From contig JAILIO010000243.1 in the NCBI GenBank assembly GCA_024695225.1, positions 1 to 8,350 on the forward strand: 8,350 nucleotides of DNA, given 5' to 3'. This DNA comes from Lachnospiraceae bacterium. GTDB taxonomy: Bacteria > Bacillota > Clostridia > Lachnospirales > Lachnospiraceae. The translations under genes and the position numbers were made by a program. The notes under the pieces were generated by a model, which saw nothing but the letters and a program-made list of their open reading frames with translations, was not told the DNA's origin and ran no database searches. Positions 1-7,055 of this stretch are shown in pieces. Positions within the stretch are counted from its first letter, which is position 1. Each line of letters begins with the position of its first letter.

Positions 1-1105
1 GCATGTGGGACACTTTATGGCATTATGTCTCATGAAGAGACTTCAGATGGCCGGAAATAAGCCCATTGCCCTTATAGGCGGTGGAACCGGTATGATCGGT
101 GACCCCTCCGGGAGGACCGACATGAGGACCATGATGACCAATGAGGTTATAGATCACAACTGTGACTGCTTCAGGACTCAGATGAGCCGTTTTATCCGCT
201 TCGGAGACGGAGAGGGCGATGCCATAATGGTGAACAATGCGGACTGGCTCAGAGACCTGAATTTCATGGAATTTATGAGAGATATAGGTTCTTATTTCAA
301 TGTATCCGTTATGCTGAGAGCCAGGGCTTATGAGAACCGTATGGCCAGAGAGGGCGGCCTGACCTTTTTTGAGATGAGTTATATGCTGCTGCAGGCGTAT
401 GATTTCTACAGACTGTATCTGGACTATGGTTGTAATATGCAGTTTGGCGGAGATGACCAGTGGAGCAATATGCTGGCAGGCACAGAGCTGATCCGCAAGA
501 AACTGAACAAGGATGCCTGCGCCATGACCCAGACACTTCTTTTGAATTCAGAGGGCAAGAAGATGGGGAAGACTGCCAAGGGAGCGGTGTGGCTCGACCC
601 CAAAAAGACTTCCCCCTATGAGTTTTACCAGTACTGGAGAAATGTGGACGATGCCGATGTGATCCGCATGATCAGGATGCTGACATTTATCCCCCTTGAG
701 GAGATCAGGCTCATGGAAGGCTGGGAAGGAAGCAAACTGAATGAGGCAAAGGATATACTGGCGTATTCACTGACAGAACTTGTGCATGGGAAGGATGAGG
801 CTGAGAAAGCCAGGGAAACATCCAAAGCCCTTTTCTCAGGAAGCGGCGTTTCTGCAGATATGCCTGAGACCGTGCTTTCAGAGGATGATCTGCAGGATGG
901 GGCTTGTGATATACTCACCATCCTTGTGAAGGCGGGGATGTGCTCCTCCAAGAGTGATGCCAGGCGTATGGTCACACAGGGCGGCGTCAGTGTGGACGGA
1001 GAGAAGATTGACGATATCTATTTCAAAGCTTCGGGAGAAAAGCTTAAGGATGAAGGCATCGTTGTGAAAAAAGGAAAGAAAGCCATGAAGAGGATCAGAT
1101 TATGA
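1..1105 (+). CDS. tyrS: Tyrosyl-tRNA synthetase, 5' end cut off by window edge
   Basis: Cytoplasmic class I aminoacyl-tRNA synthetase that charges tRNA-Tyr with tyrosine using ATP. The reading frame is open from the window edge: codons at 2-13 read HVGH, the class I HIGH signature, which sits near residue 45 in this family, so about 40-45 N-terminal residues are missing and the full protein would be about 410 residues, a normal length. Counting from the valine codon at position 5, visible motifs are the GGTGMIGDPSGR loop (26-37), the tyrosine-site segment YMLLQAYDF (127-135), FGGDDQWSN (147-155), the KMSKS equivalent KMGKT (186-190) and a C-terminal S4-like RNA-binding domain (about 299-345, containing SKSDARRMVTQGGVSVDG). 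Position 5 is a GTG, but it lies inside the HIGH motif and is not a start. The stop overlaps the start of the next gene by four bases, so the two are probably cotranscribed. No broken residues seen. Confidence 0.96.
   Translation, partial: HVGHFMALCLMKRLQMAGNKPIALIGGGTGMIGDPSGRTDMRTMMTNEVIDHNCDCFRTQMSRFIRFGDGEGDAIMVNNADWLRDLNFMEFMRDIGSYFNVSVMLRARAYENRMAREGGLTFFEMSYMLLQAYDFYRLYLDYGCNMQFGGDDQWSNMLAGTELIRKKLNKDACAMTQTLLLNSEGKKMGKTAKGAVWLDPKKTSPYEFYQYWRNVDDADVIRMIRMLTFIPLEEIRLMEGWEGSKLNEAKDILAYSLTELVHGKDEAEKARETSKALFSGSGVSADMPETVLSEDDLQDGACDILTILVKAGMCSSKSDARRMVTQGGVSVDGEKIDDIYFKASGEKLKDEGIVVKKGKKAMKRIRL
1087..1094 (+). promoter_or_regulatory. Ribosome binding site of the aldolase, inside tyrS
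   Basis: GAAGAGGA lies seven bases before the ATG at 1102. It is encoded within the last codons of tyrS and sets the ATGA overlap start. Confidence 0.75.
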
Positions 1106-2094
1106 GCGAAGAGAACAGAGCACCACAGAAGAGAACACTGCTTTCACATACACCGGATCTGAGAGTCCTGGATGCAACAGTCAGGGACGGCGGTCTTGTG
1201 AATGATTTTTATTTTAAAGATGAATTTGTAAAGGCCCTTTACAAGGCCAATGTCAAGTCCGGCGTGGATTATATGGAGTTTGGATACAGGGCCTCAAAGG
1301 ATATGTTCGACCCGGAGAAGTTTGGGAAATGGAAGTTTTCATCCGACGATGATATACGGGCCATAGTCGGGGACAATCCCACAGATATGAAGATCTCCAT
1401 AATGGCGGATGCGGGACGGACTGATTATAAAGAGGATATAAGGCCCAGAAACGAGAGCCCCGTGGACCTTGTGAGGGTGGCCACGTATATCCACACCATA
1501 CCCACAGCGGTCGCCATGATAGAGGATGCACACGAGAAAGGCTATGAGACCAGCGCGAACATCATGGCTATTTCAAAGTGTTCCGGGATCGAGGTGGAAT
1601 CAGCCCTTGAGATCCTTGGAAACAGTCCTGTGGACACGCTGTACATTGTGGACAGCTATGGCTCTCTCTATCCCGAGCAGACCAGGATCCTGCTGGACAG
1701 GTTCCTGGAATCAGCGGACAGATACGGCAAGAAAGTGGGGATGCACGCCCATAACAACCAGCAGCTGGCTTTTGCAAACACCATAGAAGCCATAGTAAAG
1801 GGCGCATGCTATGTGGACGGCACAGTGTCAAGCCTGGGAAGAGGCGCCGGAAACTGCGCTCTGGAACTGCTTCTGTGCTTCCTTAAAAATCCCAAATACC
1901 GCATAGATCCCATTCTGTCATTTATTGAGAAAGAGATACTGCCTCTGAGGGAATCAGGGCTCAGCTGGGGTTATGATGTGCCTTATCTGATGACAGGTAT
2001 ACTCAATCAGCATCCAAGGGCAGCCATACAGTTCGAAAAGGAAAAGAGAACCGATTACAGACAGTTCTATATCGACATACTTGATACATTCTGA
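1102..2094 (+). CDS. DRE-TIM metallolyase-type aldolase (HMGL/DmpG-like), substrate unknown
   Basis: A 330-residue protein of the HMG-CoA lyase-like TIM-barrel superfamily, which uses a divalent metal to make or break C-C bonds next to 2-oxo acids. Seen: LDATVRDGG at residues 23-31 (Arg28-Asp29, the catalytic Arg and first metal ligand), the metal-binding HAHNN at 215-219 (His215 and His217), and SLGRGAGN at 244-251, resembling the glycine-rich turn of 4-hydroxy-2-oxovalerate aldolases. The protein stops soon after the barrel, without the long regulatory C-terminus of isopropylmalate or homocitrate synthases. No acylating aldehyde dehydrogenase, the usual partner of DmpG, is present here, so a catabolic HOA-aldolase role is not supported and the substrate stays open. 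The start is the ATG overlapping the tyrS stop (ATGA), with a Shine-Dalgarno GAAGAGGA at 1087-1094 inside tyrS, which implies translational coupling. The stop codon lies inside the first unit of a downstream repeat array. Family confidence is high, function low. Confidence 0.88.
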   Translation: MSEENRAPQKRTLLSHTPDLRVLDATVRDGGLVNDFYFKDEFVKALYKANVKSGVDYMEFGYRASKDMFDPEKFGKWKFSSDDDIRAIVGDNPTDMKISIMADAGRTDYKEDIRPRNESPVDLVRVATYIHTIPTAVAMIEDAHEKGYETSANIMAISKCSGIEVESALEILGNSPVDTLYIVDSYGSLYPEQTRILLDRFLESADRYGKKVGMHAHNNQQLAFANTIEAIVKGACYVDGTVSSLGRGAGNCALELLLCFLKNPKYRIDPILSFIEKEILPLRESGLSWGYDVPYLMTGILNQHPRAAIQFEKEKRTDYRQFYIDILDTF

Positions 2095-2274
2095 GAAGTA
2101 TTGATATAAGGATATGCTTGATACATTCTGAGATGTATTGATATAAGGATATGCTTGATACATTCTGAGATATACGGATATAAGTATTTGTTTGATGTAT
2201 TCTGAGATGTATGGATATAAGAGATATACTTGATACATTCTGATACATACAGATGTACTTGATACATTCTGAGA
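2080..2274 (+). repeat. Tandem array of about six degenerate 37-bp repeats between the aldolase gene and asnA
   Basis: Units begin at 2080, 2117, 2154, 2191, 2229 and 2258, with lengths 37, 37, 37, 38, 29 and a last partial copy that runs into the asnA ribosome binding site. Every unit opens with a version of CTTGATACATTCTGA. Units 1 and 2 differ at a single base, while units 3 and 4 carry several changes and unit 5 is shortened. The first unit is coding: its opening 15 bases are the last four codons and stop of the aldolase gene (Leu-Asp-Thr-Phe-stop), so the array probably grew from that gene end. Unit 2 contains a perfect inverted repeat ATACAT/ATGTAT around TCTGAG. The plus strand of the unit has no TTA, CTA or TCA, so all three minus frames stay open and give spurious antisense reading frames. 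No homology to a known insertion sequence or CRISPR repeat: there are no unique spacers. Confidence 0.9.
2081..2221 (+). promoter_or_regulatory. Four successive sigma70-like promoter candidates, one per repeat unit, upstream of asnA
   Basis: Each of the first four repeat units contains a -35-like TTGATA (2081-2086, 2118-2123, 2155-2160) or TTGATG (2192-2197), exactly 18 bases, then TATAAG (2105-2110, 2142-2147, 2179-2184, 2216-2221). In the first two units a TG one base upstream of TATAAG gives an extended -10. The TATAAG is unchanged in all four although neighbouring bases vary. All point toward asnA, and the last would start transcription near 2228, about 60 bases before the asnA ATG. The fifth unit has lost the -10. 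Matches to consensus are seen directly; promoter activity is inferred. AT-rich repeats can resemble promoters by chance, and copies of one chance match would all look alike. Confidence 0.45.
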
Positions 2275-2280
2275 GAGGGA
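2271..2280 (+). promoter_or_regulatory. asnA ribosome binding site that fixes the start at 2289
   Basis: GAGAGAGGGA lies eight bases before the ATG at 2289 and sits exactly where the last repeat copy departs from the others. It favours 2289 over the in-frame upstream ATG at 2253, which lies inside the repeats, has no purine-rich site and would add 12 repeat-encoded residues. Confidence 0.8.
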
Positions 2281-2288
2281 AAGACATT

Positions 2289-3314
2289 ATGAATGATTGC
2301 ATGAGTTCGGGACTATACATACCCCAGGGTTATACATCCGCGCTGGATCTTAAGGAGACACAGAAGGCGATAAAGACAGTGAAGGACTTTTTCCAGTCAC
2401 TGCTGGCGGAGAGACTGAATCTCCAGAGGGTTTCCGCACCCCTTTTCGTGAACCCGGAGACAGGTCTGAATGACAATCTGAACGGGGTCGAAAGACCGGT
2501 ATCCTTCGATGTGCCCTGCCTTGGCGGCAGAGAGGCGGAGGTGGTGCATTCTCTTGCAAAGTGGAAGAGATATGCTCTTAAGGAATACGGTTTCAATGTG
2601 GGTGAAGGGCTTTACACCGATATGAGCGCCATAAGGAGAGACGAAAACCCGGATAATATCCACTCCATCTATGTGGATCAGTGGGACTGGGAAATGGTCA
2701 TAAGAAAAGAGGACCGGTGCCCTGAATTTTTTGAAAAAGTCGTGGAGAATGTATATAATGTTCTACGTAAGACCGAACGTTACATGTCCATAAGATATGA
2801 TTACATTGAAGAGTTTTTGCCCCGGGAGATAACCTTTATTTCCACCGAAGAACTGGAGGAAATGTTCCCCGAGTGCACACCTTCCGAGAGGGAGTATCGT
2901 ATCGCCAAGGCAAAGGGAGCCGTGTGTCTCACTCAGATAGGAGACAAGCTTTCAAACGGCAAGCCCCATGACGGCAGGGCTCCTGACTACGATGACTGGA
3001 AACTGAACGGCGATATCATAGTGTATTATCCCCCCCTTGACATATCTCTGGAGCTTTCCTCAATGGGGATAAGGGTGGACGAAAAATCCCTGGCGGAACA
3101 GCTTAAGAAAGCAGGATGTGAAAACAGGGCTTCCCTTCCGTTCCAGAAGGCGGTGTTGAACGCTGAACTCCCTTACACCATCGGAGGCGGGATAGGTCAG
3201 TCAAGGATATGCATGTTCTTTTTGAGAAAGGCCCACATAGGGGAAGTGCAGTGTTCCCTGTGGCCGGACGAAATGGTTGAAAAGGCAGAGAAAAGCGGAA
3301 TACATCTGCTTTGA
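2289..3314 (+). CDS. asnA: Aspartate--ammonia ligase (asparagine synthetase A)
   Basis: Makes L-asparagine from L-aspartate, ATP and free ammonia, releasing AMP and pyrophosphate, in the cytoplasm. AsnA shares its fold with class II aminoacyl-tRNA synthetase catalytic cores and, unlike AsnB, has no glutaminase domain. At 341 residues it has the usual length (E. coli AsnA is about 330). Family landmarks in order: DNLNGVERPV (62-71), VHSLAKWKR (86-94), GEGLYTDMSAIRRDE (105-119), YVDQWDWE (128-135), HDGRAPDYDDW (227-237), ELSSMGIRVD (255-264) and GGGIGQSR (299-306), with HIGEVQ near the end. All are intact, so an active enzyme is expected. The start at 2289 is chosen from the strong ribosome binding site. 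A frame extension up to 2253 is possible but poorly supported. It follows the aldolase gene on the same strand across the repeat array, which may give it its own transcription. No T-box leader motif is visible. Confidence 0.97.
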   Translation: MNDCMSSGLYIPQGYTSALDLKETQKAIKTVKDFFQSLLAERLNLQRVSAPLFVNPETGLNDNLNGVERPVSFDVPCLGGREAEVVHSLAKWKRYALKEYGFNVGEGLYTDMSAIRRDENPDNIHSIYVDQWDWEMVIRKEDRCPEFFEKVVENVYNVLRKTERYMSIRYDYIEEFLPREITFISTEELEEMFPECTPSEREYRIAKAKGAVCLTQIGDKLSNGKPHDGRAPDYDDWKLNGDIIVYYPPLDISLELSSMGIRVDEKSLAEQLKKAGCENRASLPFQKAVLNAELPYTIGGGIGQSRICMFFLRKAHIGEVQCSLWPDEMVEKAEKSGIHLL

Positions 3315-3326
3315 TTTAAACTGATG

Positions 3327-3363
3327 TCCCTGCAGGCAATAAATAGTTTTGATCCTGCAGGGA
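3327..3363 (+). other. Stem-loop after asnA, not a canonical terminator
   Basis: TCCCTGCAGG (3327-3336) pairs perfectly with CCTGCAGGGA (3354-3363) across a 17-base loop. Each arm contains the palindrome CCTGCAGG. No T-run follows on the plus strand (the next bases are TGAAAGAATT), so intrinsic termination is doubtful. It may protect the asnA mRNA 3' end or be a protein-binding dyad. The rest of the 121-bp gap before the next gene shows no convincing -35/-10 pair. Confidence 0.5.
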
Positions 3364-3435
3364 TGAAAGAATTACGGATTGCTCATTGTCCCCATTGACG
3401 GAAATCTCATGTGCAGCGAATGGAATGGGTAAATT

Positions 3436-6400
3436 ATGGCTGAAAATTATGAAACCTTTGATGATGGCGGTTCTAAAGACTACCTGACAGGGCTTCTCAC
3501 GATAGATTCTTTCAGACACGAAGCGAAGATGGTGTACGACCAGGCGCCGGACAAGCTTCGCCGTGTGGCTGTGCTCTTTATCGATGTCGTCGGTTTCAGG
3601 GAATACAATATTGAATACGGTTATGAACTTGGGGACGGCCTGCTGGTAAAGATTGCCGATTTCCTCAGGTGCAGTTTTGAAAACAGGCTGCTGGCCAGGT
3701 TTTACGAAGATCATTTTGTAGCTCTGGTGTACAGCAACGAAGTGAGACCCGGCCTTGAGACAGTTGAAAAGCTTTTCAGGGAGAGCCGTATGGACCGGAC
3801 AGTCTCCCTTAAGATAGGCATATACGAGTTCGACTGGAGAAGTGAAAATGTGATGTCAGCCTGCAACAAAGCCAGGGTGGCGTCTTCCAGCATAAAGCAG
3901 CCTTCAGGCATAGTTTCGGTGGTATACGACAGCGAGATGAACAGCAAGAACGACCTGAAGCAGTACCTTCTCCGGGATTTTGACGACGCAATAGCAGAAC
4001 ACAGGATCTGCGCCTTCTTTCAGCCTGTGGTCAGGACTCTTACAGGCAGGATATGTTCATTTGAAGCTCTGGCCAGATGGAAGAACAAAAACAGCGAGTG
4101 GATGATGCCGGCGGCATTTTTTGGAGTCGTTGAGCGGGAGCACATAGTGCACCGGCTGGATCTGGCTGTTATCGAGGATGCCTGCCGGGTTTTTGACAGC
4201 ATAAAAAAAAGGGGATTGCAGACGGTTCCCTTTTCCGTCAATCTTTCTTTTCTTGATTTTGAACTCTGCAATATATTTGACGAGATAGAATCCATTGCAA
4301 ATAAATACGACATTCCCCGGGGTTATCTCCAGATAGAGATAGGGGAGAGCATGCTGGCAAGGGATAACCGGTTCATAAAAGAAGAACCGAACCGATTCCA
4401 CGAAGCCGGTTATAAACTTGTGCTGGATGATTTCGGAAGCAGATATTCTTCGATCCTGAGTCTTAAGGATTATACCTTTGATGTCATAAAGATAGACATG
4501 TCATTCCTTCACGATTTTACTCCCAGGTCAAAGACTCTCCTGTCCTCGATAACGGGAATGGCCCAGTCCCTGGGCGCTTCCGTCATAGCTGAGGGCGTGG
4601 AGACATCTGAACAGAGTGATTTTGTGTACGATATCGGCTGCGGCATGCAGCAGGGGTATTATCACGGAAGACCCTTTTATAACGAGGATGGGACTGTATT
4701 TGAAGAGTACATAAAGGATCCCGGATTTGAAGACAGGGAAGACAGGGATATCATGGATGCGGTGGGAAGGACCGGGAAATGCGGATATCTTCTGCCTTCA
4801 TTTACCGATGAGGATCCGGATTCGGAGTCCACTGCGGACAATGAAATGCCCTCCGCCATACTGCAGGACACGGGCACTGATCTGACCTGCCTGTACATGA
4901 ACAGGTCCATGTCCAAGTGGATCATGCCCTACGGCAAGGCTGTGAAGACGGATCTGGATCTGAGGATCGCCACCGATGAAATATTTACTGCCAGGCTCAG
5001 GCTTATCTTTGACAGACTGGTGAGAAACGGTGAGAGCGATGTGGAAGACATATCCTTCTTTGGATCTGTATGGCGCACAAAGGTCACCAGGATTTTTTCT
5101 TCTGAAAGCAGAGGCGTCTATAATCTGGAGATCATGGGGAGCAGAGGAAAAGCGGCGGCTTCCGGTGGCGCAGAGCAGGACATTGGCGTAACAGGACTTC
5201 TGAACATATATGAGGAGATCGCTGTTGTAAATGTTGAAGATGACACCATGGATCTCATTTATTATTCCCCCATGCATCCGGAATATGCAGAATATGAGAA
5301 CGGGGATTCCGCGAGCGAGAGCATTCGGGTCATGGCGGAGGATATGGTGGCTGTGCCTGACAGGGGCAGGTTCCTCGAATATATGGATATGGATCAGGCT
5401 ATGAACAGGCTCAGAGAGAGTGAGAATTCCTTCCTGTCGGAAAGCTTCCGGTTCAAGAAGGGCATAGCCAGGACCGAATATGAATGGATGCATGTGGAGA
5501 TGGTGGACCTTTCGGACGAAGAAGGGACCAGGATAATGATCGGGATGAGCATCTGCAATTCCTCCATGGCATTCACCCTTAACAATTATTATGCGGAACA
5601 CGACATCGTGACCGAGTATCCCGAGAGCGACACATATACTGCGCCGGATACCTCTTATCTCCTCCATATGATGCAGGGATTCCCTCTGCCTTTCGGAGTG
5701 TATGAATACAGGAAGAAAGATGACGGCGATGTGGTGGTCATAAGGAATTTCGCCAATCTTTCCCTGTGTGAACTTTTGGGCAAGAAATGGAATGAGCTTG
5801 CTGAACAGGTGGCTGACATCAGCTTCAGGGATTCCTATCGCACATGGCTGGAAATGGCAGAGCTTGCGGCAGTGTCCGGTGAAGAAGTGAAGGAAGTACT
5901 GTATGTGGAAAGTCTTGGGCACTGGTATCACATAGTCTGTTCTCCCCTCAGGAAGAAAAACCGCTTCATATGCACATTCAACAATTGGGACAAGGAAGTT
6001 GAGACCCAGCAGGGGCTTGCTGTCAAGGCTGAACAGAGAGACAGGATCGCAGGTCTCCTTAAGTTTGTGAAGGACAACAGGGATTACGACTACAAGATGA
6101 CCAGGATCCTTGAGCACACTGTTGAGATCACGGGAGCAGACAGGGCCTATATTATGATATATGATGATTCATACATGCGGCTTAAGTATGAATACTGTAC
6201 GGACAAAGCAGACCCTATGATCGGGAAGAATGTGGATATCAGTCTGGATTATCTGAGGGGCTCATGGGAAGAGATCGGGGACAAAGACGGGATAATAGAT
6301 ATACCTGACACAAAGGACTTTAAGGACAATTATCCCAGGGATTTCAAACGCTTCCTTTTGCTCAACGCCCACAGGCTGCAGATCGCAATCCTCTACGAGA

Positions 6401-7005
6401 ATGGAAAGATGTTTGGCTATGTCGCCATGGTGAATTACGATCCGGAACTAATAAAGATGAACAGGGATATCCTGCTGGATATAACCTATATCATCTCTTC
6501 TGAGATCTCATACCGGAATGCCATGGACAAACTCAATTACTTCGGAAGCTATGATGCCATGACCGGTGTCAGGAACCGTAATTCACTGATCAGGGCCCAG
6601 GAGGACCTGGAGGTGAGGAAGAGCAGTGTGGGCGTTATCAGCGCCGATCTGAACGGACTTAAACTGATAAATGACACAAAGGGCCACGAAGCCGGAGACA
6701 GAATGATAATAAAGGGGGCAGCGCTCCTTTCCAAGTTTTTTGGACGAAACAATACCTACAGGTCCGGAGGAGACGAGTTTGTGATCCTTTATCCGGAGAT
6801 CTCCGAAAAGGCCTTCAGAGAGAAATTTGAGCAGTTCCTTGCCGCAGAAAAAGAAAATGACGAGGTGTCTGTTTCCGCAGGCTGCGTATGGGGAGAGAAT
6901 TCGGCTTATGTACTCAGGCTTGTAAAGCAGGGCGACAGGGCCATGTACGAGGCAAAGAGAAAGCACTACGAAGCGGGAGGTGTGGACAGGAGGAGAAGAC
7001 GGTAG
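3436..7005 (+). CDS. Large soluble cyclic-di-GMP protein: degenerate GGDEF, EAL, PAS/GAF-like sensors, GGDEF
   Basis: A 1189-residue putative bifunctional c-di-GMP enzyme. Domains: residues 15-165, GGDEF fold whose signature is YEDHF (90-94), so probably inactive; about 175-428, EAL phosphodiesterase with the expected catalytic set EAL (210-212), Asn269, Glu301, Asp331-Asp332, Lys352, Glu386 and Gln406; about 475-570, a poorly defined, perhaps PAS-like segment; about 588-715 and 740-852, PAS-like segments; about 870-1025, GAF-like; about 1035-1180, diguanylate cyclase with DLNGLKLIND (1071-1080) and intact GGDEF (1111-1115). The inhibitory I-site RxxD expected at 1102-1105 reads FGRN, so product inhibition through that site is not predicted. 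No signal peptide or membrane segment is seen, so it should be cytoplasmic and sense an internal signal. It ends in five arginines. The ATG at 3436 has only a weak purine stretch upstream (GGAATGGG). PAS and GAF boundaries are inferred by eye; the GGDEF and EAL calls are firm. It is probably transcribed separately from asnA, but I see no clear promoter. Confidence 0.93.
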   Translation: MAENYETFDDGGSKDYLTGLLTIDSFRHEAKMVYDQAPDKLRRVAVLFIDVVGFREYNIEYGYELGDGLLVKIADFLRCSFENRLLARFYEDHFVALVYSNEVRPGLETVEKLFRESRMDRTVSLKIGIYEFDWRSENVMSACNKARVASSSIKQPSGIVSVVYDSEMNSKNDLKQYLLRDFDDAIAEHRICAFFQPVVRTLTGRICSFEALARWKNKNSEWMMPAAFFGVVEREHIVHRLDLAVIEDACRVFDSIKKRGLQTVPFSVNLSFLDFELCNIFDEIESIANKYDIPRGYLQIEIGESMLARDNRFIKEEPNRFHEAGYKLVLDDFGSRYSSILSLKDYTFDVIKIDMSFLHDFTPRSKTLLSSITGMAQSLGASVIAEGVETSEQSDFVYDIGCGMQQGYYHGRPFYNEDGTVFEEYIKDPGFEDREDRDIMDAVGRTGKCGYLLPSFTDEDPDSESTADNEMPSAILQDTGTDLTCLYMNRSMSKWIMPYGKAVKTDLDLRIATDEIFTARLRLIFDRLVRNGESDVEDISFFGSVWRTKVTRIFSSESRGVYNLEIMGSRGKAAASGGAEQDIGVTGLLNIYEEIAVVNVEDDTMDLIYYSPMHPEYAEYENGDSASESIRVMAEDMVAVPDRGRFLEYMDMDQAMNRLRESENSFLSESFRFKKGIARTEYEWMHVEMVDLSDEEGTRIMIGMSICNSSMAFTLNNYYAEHDIVTEYPESDTYTAPDTSYLLHMMQGFPLPFGVYEYRKKDDGDVVVIRNFANLSLCELLGKKWNELAEQVADISFRDSYRTWLEMAELAAVSGEEVKEVLYVESLGHWYHIVCSPLRKKNRFICTFNNWDKEVETQQGLAVKAEQRDRIAGLLKFVKDNRDYDYKMTRILEHTVEITGADRAYIMIYDDSYMRLKYEYCTDKADPMIGKNVDISLDYLRGSWEEIGDKDGIIDIPDTKDFKDNYPRDFKRFLLLNAHRLQIAILYENGKMFGYVAMVNYDPELIKMNRDILLDITYIISSEISYRNAMDKLNYFGSYDAMTGVRNRNSLIRAQEDLEVRKSSVGVISADLNGLKLINDTKGHEAGDRMIIKGAALLSKFFGRNNTYRSGGDEFVILYPEISEKAFREKFEQFLAAEKENDEVSVSAGCVWGENSAYVLRLVKQGDRAMYEAKRKHYEAGGVDRRRRR

Positions 7006-7014
7006 ACATTTTAC

Positions 7015-7043
7015 TTGAATTCTCCATCAGACTGTGGTAATAT
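7015..7043 (+). promoter_or_regulatory. Promoter of the tRNA-Val unit
   Basis: A -35 TTGAAT (7015-7020), a 17-base spacer and a -10 TAATAT (7038-7043) preceded by TGG (7035-7037), which is an extended -10. Transcription should start near 7050, only about six bases before the mature tRNA 5' end. It lies entirely in the gap after the GGDEF/EAL stop codon. Confidence 0.75.
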
Positions 7044-7055
7044 ATCTTTCGTTGC

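Noticed and set aside
2080..2274. CRISPR array
   Set aside because: Units are contiguous and degenerate with no unique spacers, and no cas genes are nearby.
2253..2288. Upstream in-frame ATG as the asnA start
   Set aside because: It lies within the repeat array without a ribosome binding site, whereas the ATG at 2289 has a strong one at good spacing.
2095..2288. T-box or amino-acid riboswitch controlling asnA
   Set aside because: No T-box sequence, specifier stem or terminator/antiterminator pair can be seen, and the gap is filled by the tandem repeats.
1954..2320. Three overlapping minus-strand open frames with repeating peptides such as SECIKYI and SQNVSS
   Set aside because: The 37-bp repeat unit has no stop codon in any minus frame, so all three stay open automatically. 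The peptide periodicity only reflects the DNA repeats, and there is no initiation signal.
3316..3714. Minus-strand open frame of 132 codons covering the asnA-GGDEF gap
   Set aside because: Most of it is antisense to the N-terminal GGDEF domain, and the protein shows no recognisable family.
4203..4215. Run of eight A followed by four G as a programmed frameshift site in the GGDEF/EAL gene
   Set aside because: The zero frame continues through an intact EAL domain, and no alternative product or stimulating structure is evident. Transcript slippage remains possible but unsupported.
4798..6117. Minus-strand open frame of 439 codons inside the GGDEF/EAL gene
   Set aside because: It is antisense to a gene with clear domains, shows no recognisable motif or plausible ribosome binding site, and is rich in His, Ile and Leu in the manner of complement-strand shadows.
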